The notes under the pieces: generated by a model
The model's input: the letters and a program-made list of their open reading frames with translations, nothing else
Database searches by the model: none
Told to the model about the DNA's origin: nothing
In this document: piece by piece, positions 43,937-54,737 of the stretch
Layout of the letters: each line of letters opens with the position of its first letter
How positions within the stretch are numbered: the stretch's first letter is position 1
Program-made: the position numbers and the translations under genes
Assembly: GCA_023512835.1 (NCBI GenBank)
Contig: JAKCVP010000395.1
Coordinates: forward strand, 62,001 to 126,000
Reading direction: 5' to 3'
Length of the DNA stretch: 64,000 bases
DNA from: Taxillus chinensis
Taxonomy: Eukaryota > Streptophyta > Magnoliopsida > Santalales > Loranthaceae

Positions 43937-46260
43937 AATAGGGCCGACACACGTCTTTCGATGACCAGGCACGTCAGTGCTATTGCTCCGTCCATCAGCC
44001 ACAGCTGGTGCATACGGAGTCAATGACACTGGACGATGTCGCCTCATGACCCCTCCTCTTCAATGCGCAAGTCATCCAGGGGCTCCCTTGGACCGTGTTG
44101 CAGAAGCGAGAGAACGTATCGTGACAAGCTGCGATACGCTCGGGGTCAGAGTACATCCAAATCAGGAAAGGCATTGGATACTCATGCATCCATGAATGGA
44201 TGAATGGATTGCAAAGTCGAGGGACAGCACCGCAGGGCAGGGAGAGTCAAAGGCCGTTCTCGACAAAGCCAGATCGAGCCGTCTCGAACTCTGGATCTGG
44301 AGCGTCGAAGCAAATGCGCACCGGCTTCCCTCGAGCCGGACGCAAGAAGTCACACCACTCTCACACCACGCGTCAGCACTAGCAGTACAAGCATTTTAAA
44401 ATACGCCTTCTGGCCCCAGCTTACTCTTATAGGACTACCCTAACGCCCCTTGATCCCCAACGCCGCTCTTTTTCCCTTCGGCACGCTCCAATTCACTGCC
44501 GATCCATCCCGTCACTGCCGCTTCATGTCGGCCTGGACCATCTATTCGTGATCATCTCCGCCATGGTCAGCACAGAGTCAGACCACTGCACGCTGGGCTG
44601 ATGGGATGAATCGGCGTATCCTTGTGATCATGCAGCCGAGTGAAGAGGAGCGAACTATAAACCACACGGCCGCCGTGAAAACACGTGGTTGCTGATGCTC
44701 CACATTGTCTCCACCGCGGGTCCGTCCTCTTCCATAACAGTCTCACTTGCATTCTACCTTGCTTATATCAAGCGCCGCCTTCGAACGTCACTCTCACAAC
44801 GCGCAACTCGCTCATCGCCATCGTTACTGATCAGACCGTGTGCACAATACTCAAAACTCACATAGGTACATAAGATATCTCGATCTTGTCTTCGGACTTT
44901 CCACGACTGCTTCATCCAAACTTACCAGCCGACTTGCAGTCCATCGAAAGAGACACATCAGACCCGTCACCTACGGACTGACGTGCCTGGACCGCCCTAC
45001 CCGTCTTAAGCAGCCACCCCGACGCTTGAAACGACCAATCCGATCCCCCGACTCCCAGCATGTCTCAGCCAAACCTCTCCCGTCGCCTTCCGTCCAAAGC
45101 AGGCAACGCTGCGACCAACATCGTCCTCTTGGGCCTTGCTCTCTCCCCTTTTGTGCCGCTCATTTTGGCCAAGAACACCCAACTTGTCAAGCTGGATGGA
45201 CATAACCGACCTTTGTGGGCGCGCGATGTTCCTTTTTCTCGTTAGGTCCAGTGTCCCTCTATTCGACTGGTCACATGTCTTTTGCAAAGGGACACCAATC
45301 GACTGCACAGGTCAATTCCAATGGGCAGACGCATCGAGAAAACGGCAACAAGATCACGGATGCATTCAGAATGGAAAACAGCCGGCAACAATTTTTTCAA
45401 TTCAAAGATTCGGTTGTCTCGCAGAAACGCGAAGCGCCTGCCTACCCATCGATCTCGTTCCAAGGCATACTCGGAGCTGATAGATGGCCATCATGTAAGA
45501 TCCAATCATCAGGTTGCAGACACTGTCGAGTGCCCTATGCAGTCAATGTAGCCCTGCTAAACTGACGTGATTCTCTATGCAGATCAAGCATCATACTCTT
45601 GTGTTCACAGCGATCCATGCCGAAATACACAGAATCCGTCATCTTCTTCAATTCCCCCTTTCCTGCCCCTTTGCTCGAGCACGGCAAACTAAAAGATGAA
45701 TGTTGATTGGCGCCTACAAGGAAGCAATGGTAGAAAGAGAGCGAGAGAGGACAAGTATATTCAGGAAATAATCTCTTGGTCAAATTCAGTCCCAGGTTCC
45801 CCATAATGATTCCCACTGCCCCTGCCGCGCCTGTTCCTATTCCTGTTCACTCAGCCCAGACGCCATAGCAGACTCGAAACGCCATCTATGATACTTTCAC
45901 ATCCATCTGTAAAAAGAAAATGGTAGGAGGGTGAGCTGACTGGTTTCCAGGCAGCTGCTGGAAAATGCGTTTACAGGTCTGGCTCACTTGTGTCGACAAT
46001 GAGCCTCTACGATCGATGGGAATGCCTGATTCTTTGAGCCAGTCGCAGCTGCAGTCGCGTACCGATACGAGAAGAGTGGTTCACGAGTCCCGTCTGCCGC
46101 CCATGACTTGATCATGACCAGTGTCCAAGAAACACCATCCGACCCGTGACACGCATCAAATCAAAAGTGCGCCAGCAGGAATAGTCGCAGGGGTAGAGCA
46201 GAGGCAAAGAGACTGAATAGGCGAGCAGACTGTAAGCCGAGAGAGCCAGGGGGAGCCAGA
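43937..46260. other. Long intergenic region with a possible small gene
   Basis: Between the thioesterase stop and the stop of the bHLH gene. A short palindrome (CATCCAT-GA-ATGGATG) lies near 44187. The stretch 44,700-45,059 is pyrimidine-rich, like a long fungal 5' leader, and precedes a small open frame at 45060 (listed separately). The remainder shows nothing I can support. Confidence 0.45.
45060..45245 (+). CDS. Possible small membrane protein, 61 aa
   Basis: An ATG after a long pyrimidine-rich leader opens a 61-codon frame (MSQPNLSRRLPSKAG...), with one hydrophobic segment (NIVLLGLALSPFVPLILA) at about residues 20-37 and a basic start. It could be a small membrane or mitochondrial protein. 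The frame ends at TTTTTCTCGTTAG, which also resembles a splice acceptor. Downstream, a frame from about 45275 (MSFAKGHQSTAQVNS...) has natural composition and could be a later exon. I could not join them in phase with a convincing donor. Confidence 0.35.
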   Translation: MSQPNLSRRLPSKAGNAATNIVLLGLALSPFVPLILAKNTQLVKLDGHNRPLWARDVPFSR

Positions 46261-47760
46261 CTACTGACCCCCAGCAGCGCTCATGCTTACCCTCAAGTCG
46301 GCCATTTGCTTCAAGATAGGACAGTCCTCGCACTTTACCATCTTCTCTAGGGTCGTTACGCGCGATCGGAGAAAGGCGACTTCTTGCATGAGGTGACTAC
46401 GGCTTTGCTCAGAATCTTGGACGTACCAGACTATTTGAAGGGATTGTTAGTCTAATTTTCCTTGCTTGGGATGCTTTGATCTGCATCAGGGTTGAAGGTG
46501 GGGAACAGTGGATGATGAAACTTTTCATGATAGTGCCAGGATGAGATCAGACAGAAACTAAAGCAGTAGAAGGCGTCGAAAATGAAAGAATGAACAAGTC
46601 CCTTGACCGAAAATTCTACAGGGCAAATCCGAGAGGAGGGGAGGAGGAAAGTACTCACTAGCATTCGTTAGCACATCAGCCTTCTTACTCCCCACATTCG
46701 CCGCCAACTTGGCGGTGACATCTTCGCCTAGCTTGCCGGCGGCAGACTGCAAGTTGGCAGTCTGCGCGTCGCTCAGCGCCTGGCGCAGTGTCTCAATCTT
46801 CTGATTTAGATTGCCACGGTATTTGCGTTCAACGGCCGAATGGGCTCTCTTCCGGTCTGATTTCAGTTTGGAGCTGGTCAATGCTGCTGCTGCTACCGTC
46901 GCGGCGGATGTGACTTTCATATTGTCTGTGAATGTCGCGTCGGTTGTGTTTAAGGACTGCTGGTGTTTTTGGTCGGCGACAGCCACGGCAGCGGGCGACG
47001 AGACTGACACTGACCCAGGGACGGACGCCGTGACTGGCAAAGGCTGCTGTGCAAGTAATCCAGTCGGCGTAGTTGGCAGGGTTCCCTCATTCGTCGAGGA
47101 GGAATCGCCCAGAGCGGCAGCAGCAGCCGCTGCGTCAAAAGCCTCGAGACATGGCGGGCGGGCGGTGCCGTCGGCATGTGCAGGACTTTGCACCAGACTT
47201 GAAATGTTGCCCGGGGCGCAGGGACAATTCAGACAATCTTCAATGTCAAAGGCGCAGGCCTCGCGGGTGCAGGGAAAGGTGTAGGGTTGCTCTAGCGGCG
47301 TTCCGGCGTCAAGGTCGGACACTTGGTGGAGTTGAGCAGAGCACTGAGATGCGGGCGATGGGACGTCGAGATTCATTTGGGACTGCATGCTGGCGGACGT
47401 GGAATCAGCAGGCCAGTCGGTGAAGACTTTTGTGTTGGGAGATTTGATTGGCGTGGTCTGGGATGTGGCCATGGGCCATGTTGAGCGCGAAGGATCAAAG
47501 ATGCGCGTCTGCTGCTGTGCTGAACGAGGTGATTTTGGAGATTTGGGCTGTCGGAAGGGGGCAGGCGACAGATAGTAGTCAAAGCCGGGCTAAACGAAGA
47601 CAAGCAGGCGAAACGTCAACACTTTGTGCTTCGGGAGGGAGGGCAGGGCTAAACGGACCTCGTCCCAGGGTCTTGCGTGTTCCCACGGAGACCACGTGGA
47701 TGAATCAAAGTCGTCGGACAGGGCAGCTCGCAGGTCGGCGTGAGGTTGGGTTGCGGCCAT
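46261..47760 (-). CDS. bHLH-zipper transcription factor with SREBP-type basic region, 400 aa
   Basis: Three exons: 47760-47659, 47589-46659 and 46430-46261 (1,203 nt). The first intron begins GTCCGT. The second is unusually long (228 nt), with a GTGAGT donor and a GACTAAC branch point, and separates helix 1/loop from helix 2. The N-terminal half is low-complexity with Ala, Ser, Thr and Gln runs and a Cys cluster. The basic region is RKRAHSAVERKYRGNLNQKI, with H284, E288 and Y291. Tyrosine at that position, in place of the usual arginine, is the mark of SREBP-type proteins. Helix 2 (ADVLTNAIWYVQ) is followed by a leucine-zipper-like segment. No membrane segments follow, so it is not a membrane-bound SREBP. 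Likely nuclear and DNA-binding. Confidence 0.88.
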
Positions 47761-48774
47761 GGCAGGAAAGGTGGGAGGGTGGATACTGAATTTGGAGAAG
47801 AGCGACGATATTTCTGGAAAAGGGAGGGGTGGGTGAGGGAAAGGGTCAAGCAGGCGGAATGAGAATACGAACACGAAGGTCGGGAGGTGACGAGAGGCTG
47901 TTTAGCAGTTTGTCAGACCTAGGAGGGCGCGCACTCCCAACAGACCTGGTGCGGGTGAGGAGAGCTGAGGCGGCGCGAGGACGAATGATGCGCGTGGACC
48001 CTGGAGGGATTGGCGGAGGGGGATCTTCTGGGGGGATGGGTGAGCGGCGGCGGACGGGGATGAGAAGCCGAGTTTGTCCGGCAGGCGAGCAGGGCTGTGA
48101 TGGTTGGAGCAGGTCGGCGGGCAGACAGCAGCAGCAGGAGGAGGAGGAGGAGGTAGGGGAGTGGAGTGGAGTGGGTGGTGAGAGCGGAGGCATCAGATGA
48201 GGTGAGAGTGGCCTGACATTTGGCTTGGCGCTGAGTCGAGGGCCCATCCGTGCATCCCTCCCTTCCTCCTCCCTCCCTCCATTGGGCTCGCCCATCTTAC
48301 CTGCTTCTAGGGGCCTGCCCTGGACGCTGCACACTCGCGTCGGAACGGGCCGGCCAAGGGAGAAGCAGAAAGGTCAAGTCGTGGCTACTTTCGCGCTTCG
48401 CTGTTCTCGTCCCCTTCCACTCCTGACGCCATGCTCCCATGTAATGGGCCTCGTCTGAACCGCCTGGACGGCCTGGACGGCCTGCGCAGACCCACCACGA
48501 GTCGCACTGCAAGCGCGTTCCCCCCAACCTCTCATTGAAGCGCTCCGTCCTGCTGGAAGAAGTCGGCTCTTTGCAATTCTGCTTCTACCGCAATGCCATA
48601 TATCGCCGCACATGCACAACATCCGCATCATCCCATCGCCCACAGTGCAGTGCCTTGTCGAGCAGCCTCCTGCAGAAGGGGCTGAGAAGCTTGTTTTGCG
48701 ACCCGCGTTGCTGTGTTCTAGGCCCCTGTGGGCGCGCGTCTAGTCCTGTCTCCACTCACTCTCGCCCCTCACCC
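47761..48774. other. Upstream region of the bHLH gene with purine-rich repeats
   Basis: About 1 kb between the bHLH start and the argininosuccinate lyase stop. A CAG/AGG run at about 48126-48153 is followed by GTGGA repeats to about 48175. The minus strand, which would be the bHLH leader, is therefore strongly CT-rich. A 162-codon minus frame here is Ser/Pro/Arg low-complexity and is not called. Confidence 0.5.
48126..48175. repeat. Low-complexity CAG/AGG/GTGGA repeats
   Basis: Short imperfect runs of CAG, GGA and GTGGA, all purine-rich on the plus strand, upstream of the bHLH gene. Confidence 0.7.
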
Positions 48775-50228
48775 CTACAGAAGCCTTTTTACAACTTCAA
48801 TCTGCTCTTTAACCGATGACAGGCTAGTGCCGCCCTGCGCTGACCGCATCTCAACACTCTTCTGGTAGTCGAATGACTTGAGAATGTCTTCCTCGAATCG
48901 AGCGTCGACCCCCTTCAGCTGCTCGTACGACAGCTGATCCATTGGCACCTTCTCCCTCTCTGCCAGCGCAACCACACGTCCCGAGATGTGATGCGTCTCG
49001 CGGAACGGAACTCCCTTCCGGACCAGATAATCAGCAATGTCCGTCGCAAGCATATCCGGCGTCAGCGCTGCCTTCATCTTCTCCGCGTTGGTCGAGAGCG
49101 TCGATAACACTCCAGTCGCAATCTGCACGCTGTCTGCCACAGTCTTGATGTGGTCCAGCAGTGGCTCCACACTCTCTTGAAGATCCTTGTTGTACGTTGA
49201 TGGGATGCCTTTGACCGTGTACATTAGCCCGGCCATTTGTCCAAATGCACGCCCACTCTTGCCACGCAGGAGCTCTAGACTGTCGGGGTTCTTCTTCTGT
49301 GGCATGAGCGAGCTTCCGGTCGAGTAAGCGTCCGCAAGCTTGACAAAATCAAATTCTGCTGTACTGTAGATGATCAAGTCTTCTGCCCAGCGAGACATGT
49401 GCATCATGAGCGTCGATCCCCACTGCATCGTCTCCACCACAAAGTCACGGTCCGCGACACCGCCCATCGAGTTGTAGATTAGGTCGTCGAAACCAAGCTC
49501 CTTGGCAATCGCCTGTCGATCAATGTTGAAGGGGTTCCCAGCCAGCGCACCACAGCCCAATGGGCTTCGGTTGACTCGTTTGTAGACCTCTCGCAGCCGC
49601 TGAAGATCAGAAGCAAAGGCGAGACCGTAGCTGAGAAGCCAGTGGCTCCAACGGATGGGCTGGGCACGCTGCAAGTGAGTGTAACCGGGCATGACATGGT
49701 CAATCTCATGCTCAGCGCGAGAGACAATGACCTTGAGAAAGTCAGCAACATGACCCTCCATCTGCTTCAGCTCGTCGCGCAGCCACAGACGCATGTCTGT
49801 TGCGACCTGGTCATTCCGACTCCGCCCGGTATGCAGCTTCCCAGCAATCTCTTTGCCAATGATCTCGCTGAGACGCCGTTCGTTGGCAGTGTGGATATCC
49901 TCGTCAATGTCTGGTCTGATTTCAAACTTTTCGTCCTTCCATTCCTGTGCCACCAGCTTCAAGCCTCGTTCAATCTCCTGGAACTCCTTCTGACTCAGAA
50001 TACCCGTCTTGGTGTTGGCGCGGGCGTAGGCAATCGAGCCCGCAATGTCCTGTGCATAGAACGCGCGATCGTAGTAGATTGATGCGTTGTATTTCATCAT
50101 CAAAGGATCCACACCACCTGCGCAAGTCAGCACCGAACGCGTTGAGCCAACGTCCAGGCGCACGGCATACCTGTGAAGCGACCACCCCAGAGCATGCTCT
50201 TCTCGGGTGCACTTCCTTTGCTAGCCAT
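48775..50228 (-). CDS. ARG4: Argininosuccinate lyase, 466 aa
   Basis: Two exons: 50228-50171 and 50117-48775 (1,401 nt); the intron is GTATGC...GCGCAG, 53 nt. The N-terminus is [21 protein letters not shown], with the LWGGRF typical of the family. The lyase superfamily signature [12 protein letters not shown] is present with its flexible loop. [12 protein letters not shown] and [12 protein letters not shown] hold active-site residues, including the catalytic His in THLQ. It cleaves argininosuccinate to arginine and fumarate, the last step of arginine biosynthesis, in the cytosol. Length matches the family (about 460). It diverges from the Vfa1 gene over 424 bp. Confidence 0.97.
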
Positions 50229-50652
50229 GGTGTATCCACTCTCAAACGTTTTTGCTACTTCTTCTCTTTTCTCTTCTATTGAATCAAGAACGGAGAACAG
50301 ACGGAGCAGAGGGCGGTTGTATTGAGCGATCCAGCCAATGTGAGTGTGTAGAAAAGCGGGAAGAATAGTGCTGAAGCGACAGATGACTTATCTCTTTGAG
50401 ATAAGAGACAGCAGGTGTTGAGGAGACGAAGCGCTTCGATGGCTGGAGGTGGGATGCAGTCAACTAGCGTCGCACTTGTCGCCGATCTCCCGCGAGGCCC
50501 GTTGGGTTGGCCAGACTGGGAGATGTCAGTGCACCCTCCCCCCTCCTGCCCGTCCCCGCCCGACACCTCTCTCCCTCCCTCCACTGCCCAAGATCATCCG
50601 CCTGTGCTTCGCCGTTGCACCTTCTTACGTGCTCCAATCACGCCCTGGCGGC
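50229..50652. other. Divergent promoter of ARG4 and VFA1
   Basis: 424 bp between outward-facing starts. CT-rich near the VFA1 ATG. No recognisable operator was assigned. Confidence 0.5.
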
Positions 50653-51216
50653 ATGTCGCATCCATTTGAGAATTTGTACCATAAGCGCGCTGTGGCTGCG
50701 AATGCGTCCAAGCCGTGCTTCATCTGCTTCAAGACTACGTCCACGGTGCTGACCACACCGGACAGCAAGGACTGGTTCTACGTGTGTCCGGGCCATTTGG
50801 CAGATCGTGGTTTCGCGATTCCTGTAGGTGAGGATGCCGCCCAGCTCGCAGAGCGTCGCAAAAAGGAAGAACTCGACAAGGAGATTGAGCTCGTGAAGAA
50901 GGAGTACGAGGAGAAAAAGGCCAAACGTAAGACTAAGGCCAAGGGCAGCGACAAGGAAAAGGACTCGGAAAAGGCCGATGACGAGGAGGACAGGGATGCA
51001 GCTGACGGCAAGGAGCGTGATGAGCGGATCAAAAAGTTGCAAGACGCCGGCAAGCCAGCTGCTCCTAGGGACGACGGCCCTCGAATCTTCAATTTGCACA
51101 AGAACATCTTCCAGATGCGCATCAACCGCACAAGACAAGCCGAAATGGCCAAGAAGAACGCCGAGCGCTTGCGTGACCCAAGGGCATTTCCATCCGTTCC
51201 AACTCGACTAATGTAG
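50653..51216 (+). CDS. VFA1: Vps4-associated protein 1 (Vfa1-like), 187 aa
   Basis: Single exon; ATG at 50653 (MSHPFENLYHKR). The frame is open further upstream, but that part is promoter-like CT-rich sequence. The N-terminal domain has the Vfa1 pattern ENLYHKRAVAANASKPCFIC with a CxxC pair, then VCPGHLADRGFAIP, suggesting zinc binding. A long Lys/Glu coiled-coil linker follows, then a conserved C-terminal region with IFNLHKNIFQMRINRTRQ and an MIT-interacting-like helix. In yeast, Vfa1 binds the AAA ATPase Vps4 and influences ESCRT-III disassembly at endosomes. Convergent with the RUD3 gene, 138 bp apart. Confidence 0.9.
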   Translation: MSHPFENLYHKRAVAANASKPCFICFKTTSTVLTTPDSKDWFYVCPGHLADRGFAIPVGEDAAQLAERRKKEELDKEIELVKKEYEEKKAKRKTKAKGSDKEKDSEKADDEEDRDAADGKERDERIKKLQDAGKPAAPRDDGPRIFNLHKNIFQMRINRTRQAEMAKKNAERLRDPRAFPSVPTRLM

Positions 51217-51354
51217 TCATCCATGGTCTATATCGATAGTCGCGTTCCACGCGCCTTTGAAAATGTTAAAAAGCTATGCCGCCATGGATCCGGTTGTCCT
51301 GAAGTGATCACAAAATCCAGAAGCCAACCCGCGCAACACTAGCAAATGCCCACG

Positions 51355-53322
51355 CTAATTTGTTGATTTTCCTGGCTCCTCTTCAGCTTCGACGATTGCT
51401 TCGGACGTCCGTCGGATTGAAGGGCTTCCCATGGGCGGGCTCATCAGGCCTGAGCGGCTAGCTGTGCTAGATCTTCGTGAGTTGCCTGGACGGGATCCTT
51501 GCTCTGCCTCGCGCTCTAAGAATTCGCTCCAGAGCTCTGCCAGACTCTCCTTGCCAGATGCACTGTCGAGACTGGCCGATGGAGATGGGAGGGTCGGAGA
51601 AGTGAGTGAATGACTGAGGGGATTCAGTGATGCCGTGGACGAGACCCGTCTGAAGGGCGCGCTCAGCGGAACTCTCAAACTAGGCCCATTGGATGCACCT
51701 GGCCTAGCTAGACCTGCCGACTCCTTTTGCTCGTCAGACCAGCCGAGCAGAGCTGCGATCAGCTCGAGAATTTGAAACTTCTTGGGGTCTGATCGGTCCA
51801 GCGCCAGGAAGTGCAAGAAATGGTTGGTGACCAACTGGCGGTCCACATTGTCCTCAGGCTTGCCGCGCTTCAAGAAGCGTAGAGCTTTTGTAAGATGATC
51901 ATTGAGAATGACGGCTTCATGCCGTAGCTTCCCGATCAGCAGGTTCTTCTCCTTGATCTCTTTTTCAAACGGAGAAGTTCGCTCCAACTCTTTCTTAGTA
52001 GCTTCTAACTCCCTCTGCGCCGTTGACGCGGCGGTCTCCGCAATCTGCAGTGCCTTTTTGAGTTCGTCAATCTGTGCCTGTGAGCTTTCCACCAGTTCTT
52101 TGCGCTCCTCTTTTCGGGCTTGAATCCTGTTAGTATGCACCGAGCGATTGGATAAGAGGGCGCACGTACCTTCATGCACTTCCTGCAGGGCCCTTTGTAG
52201 ACCATCGACGGTGCTCGACTGGCTGTCGCGGTCGGAGACTGCTCGGTCATAGGCCTGCTGTTGGCTCGACAGTTGATCTTCTAGTTCGCCGACGCGTTCA
52301 CTCAGTCCTTCCCTCGCCGACCGCTCCTCCATTGCCAGCACTTCCCAATCTTGCATGGCTTGTTTCGCAGCCTCATACTCTTCGCGCAGCTGCGCTTCGC
52401 GCTGGACCATATCATCCCGCTCTTTGGCCCAGTTCTGCTGTGACAGATTGGTCCGACCCCGCAGCTCATTGATCTCCTTCGCTTGCTCTTCTTTCTGCCG
52501 CTCCGTCTTGGACAATTCTGACTGCAATGACTCGACCTTTTGCGCTGTGAACTTTTGCTGCTCCTCCAGTTCTTCGATTTGGTCGCGTGCTTGCGATAAT
52601 TCAGCCTGTACACTGTCAGCCACGACGCACGAGCTCGCGCATTGTGTCGATCTAACGTACCGCATCAGACTTCAGACGTTCGCCGAGTTGTGTCTTGATT
52701 GTGCTGACCTGCCCCAGTAGCTTTTGATATTTTGTCTCGGCCTGCTCTTTGCCCGTCCGCGTCTCGGCAAGCTGTGACTGAGTGTCTGACAATTCTTCTC
52801 TGTGTTTCTGCTGAATCTCTTCCAGAGATCGCCGCAGCTCCGTCACTTGCGTCCTGAGCTGATCGCGCTCTTGCGCTGCAACGACTAGTCGGTCATCGGT
52901 GGACAGATGCTCGTCTACTGGGGGTGAGTCCGGCGCGGTCTCATGCCTTTCTGAGCTGGTGTTCCGTGTGATGGCGGCCCCGTCTTTACTATCTTGTTTG
53001 TCGTCATTGGCCTGTTCCGTGGGTTCCGCGTGCGATTTCTCCAAGACGCTAGGAGCGTCCTCTTCTTCTGACCCATCGCTGTCGTGCTCTTTTGACTCTG
53101 GGTGGCCTGTGGCACCATTGGCCTGAGGGTTATTTTGAGCAGCCTTCTGCGCCTTCTTCTTGTCGTTTTTCTTCTTGTTTTTCTTTGCTCTGGCTGCTGC
53201 CCCGGCGATACAACGTCAGCTCAATGCCTCGGTGTCCTCAAGACGACAGCCACGCAGGCTTAAAAATGTGCGGACTTACAGGTTGCCTGAGCGGGATCCT
53301 TGGCTGTCGGAGACTCAGACAT
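51355..53322 (-). CDS. RUD3: Golgin Rud3-like with GRAB domain, 592 aa
   Basis: Four exons: 53322-53280, 53196-52661, 52605-52170 and 52118-51355 (1,779 nt). Introns begin GTAAGT, GTACGT and GTACGT. The last uses the acceptor TTCAAG, not the CAG eight bases before it, which would break the frame. Residues 15-100 are Lys- and acid-rich, about 110-395 form a long coiled coil, and about 395-470 a GRAB domain (VILNDHLTKALRFLKRGKPE, NVDRQLVTNHFLHF, FQILELIAALLGW). GRAB binds Arf1 at the cis-Golgi, so the protein should tether vesicles there. The C-terminal 120 residues are Ser-rich and likely disordered. Confidence 0.92.
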
Positions 53323-53885
53323 GATTCTGATCTGTGAGCGGGAGGTGCTGAGAAGCTCGCAATGCCATGTGTCAGTGAAGGCAATGTCCTGATGCCTTTC
53401 ACGTCGCGGGCTGCGAAATGGAAGCGGGCCCTGGACTATGACCAAAACGGGCCTAGTCTGAGGTTGTTGCGGGCGGACCTTGCAGGCGCCGCGCAGTCGC
53501 TCAAAACCCTCGTCTTTCTGAGTGCTGCTTCTCTTCTTCTTTCTCCTCTTCTTTTCTCAAGTTGATGCGATCTCTGTAAGTGCTAACGCCAGTCCACACC
53601 TACTTTGGACAGAAAAATCTAACACGTGGCCTCACAGATACCCTTGGAATTTCTGTTCCTCTGATAGAACTTTCACATTCTCCTGAGATCAAGAGAAAAT
53701 GCTGCCTTTTATAATGCTGGCAATGAACTGATCTGCTTCGGCAAATCTTGCATGCACCAGCTTCGCTTGAGGCTCACATATATCGGAAATGCTAGATACA
53801 CGTAGTCGAACAGCCCGTCGATGCTCCCCGTCTCGGCCGCGTTTCATGCAAGCCCATGGCTGTAGCAATCCGGCGGATGCAACAA
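53323..53885. other. Spacer between RUD3 and SFM1
   Basis: 563 bp: RUD3 promoter and SFM1 3' region. No further gene is supported. Confidence 0.5.
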
Positions 53886-54737
53886 CTAGAACAGATCCCC
53901 AAAGCTCTTCTCAGAGTCCTTCTTAATGAGGTCAATCATGCCCTATTTTGGGTCAGTCTGGTGACGTGATGGTTCGTGCAGAGCAAGGCAGCGGCTTACA
54001 TTGGGCATGATGGGCTGGCCTGACGAGTTGGTCACGTATCTGAAGGGCATCTCGGTACTTTCGTGCTCGTCGACCTTAATCTCGGGATGGTCGACGTATG
54101 GAATCTTGTCGAGGGGTACTTGAATCTGTCAGCCATTGACGAGGGTGAGAGCGCCCCAAGGGTGAGAACGGCAGGTACCTCTGTCGGTTGTCACCAGTCG
54201 TGTGACTCTGACCGCGGTGTCCGTGGTCATCTGTACAGGGCCCAGCCGGCGTCCCTGATAGCCCTTTTTGCGCAGTTCCGACGTCCTATCTATACGCACT
54301 ATCAGTATCAAGCGTGGTGCAAAGGTGCAGGTTAGTAAAACATGCCTCGTGGAGGATCGTCGCCTTGCAGATGGATGTGAGTACATGCTGTTCATGGTAG
54401 TGTCAAGTACCGAATGGCGGCGCTCACCTAAGATACCGCCGAACAGGAAGACGTCAAAGTGATCCGCATCTTCGGGACTCAGTTCCTGCTCTGCAGCGGG
54501 ATCGAGTAAGACGACGCGGTTGCGAGTTTCTGCAAAGATGTCCTCGACACCCCTCTGCGTAGCCTCGAAGCCCAGCGTGTGACGAAGTTTGTCGGGCAGC
54601 TCCAGGGCGTCTGGGATGGAGGATAGTAGAAAGCGAGCACCGACAGCGTGGCATTCGGAAGCAATGTTCTGATACTCGAGCGCGGACCATTGGCCGAGTT
54701 CCGGGTCAAGATGCTCCACCACGTATGTCTTGGACAT
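53886..54737 (-). CDS. SFM1: SPOUT protein-arginine methyltransferase Sfm1-like, 204 aa
   Basis: Five exons: 54737-54428, 54363-54346 (18 nt), 54289-54179, 54118-54000 and 53942-53886 (615 nt). The 18-nt microexon supplies the conserved DDPPR of the GDDPPRDRTSELR motif. The intron after it (54290-54345) starts with GC, not GT (GAG|GCATGT). The third intron uses the acceptor ATTCAAG. The N-terminus is MSKTYVVEHLDPEL; FDVFLFGGILG and RRLGPVQMTTDTAVRVT fit the SPOUT knot, and MPFRYVTNSSGQPIMP precedes a C-terminal DLIKKDSEKSFGDLF. In yeast, Sfm1 methylates Arg146 of ribosomal protein Rps3. Length matches the family (about 210). Confidence 0.93.

Noticed and set aside
44180..44210. CATCCAT/ATGGATG palindrome as an attachment site
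   Set aside because: Only 7-bp arms, no integrase or flanking direct repeats; likely chance.
47846..48334. 162-codon minus-strand Ser/Pro frame upstream of the bHLH gene
   Set aside because: Low-complexity reflection of the CT-rich leader; not protein-like.
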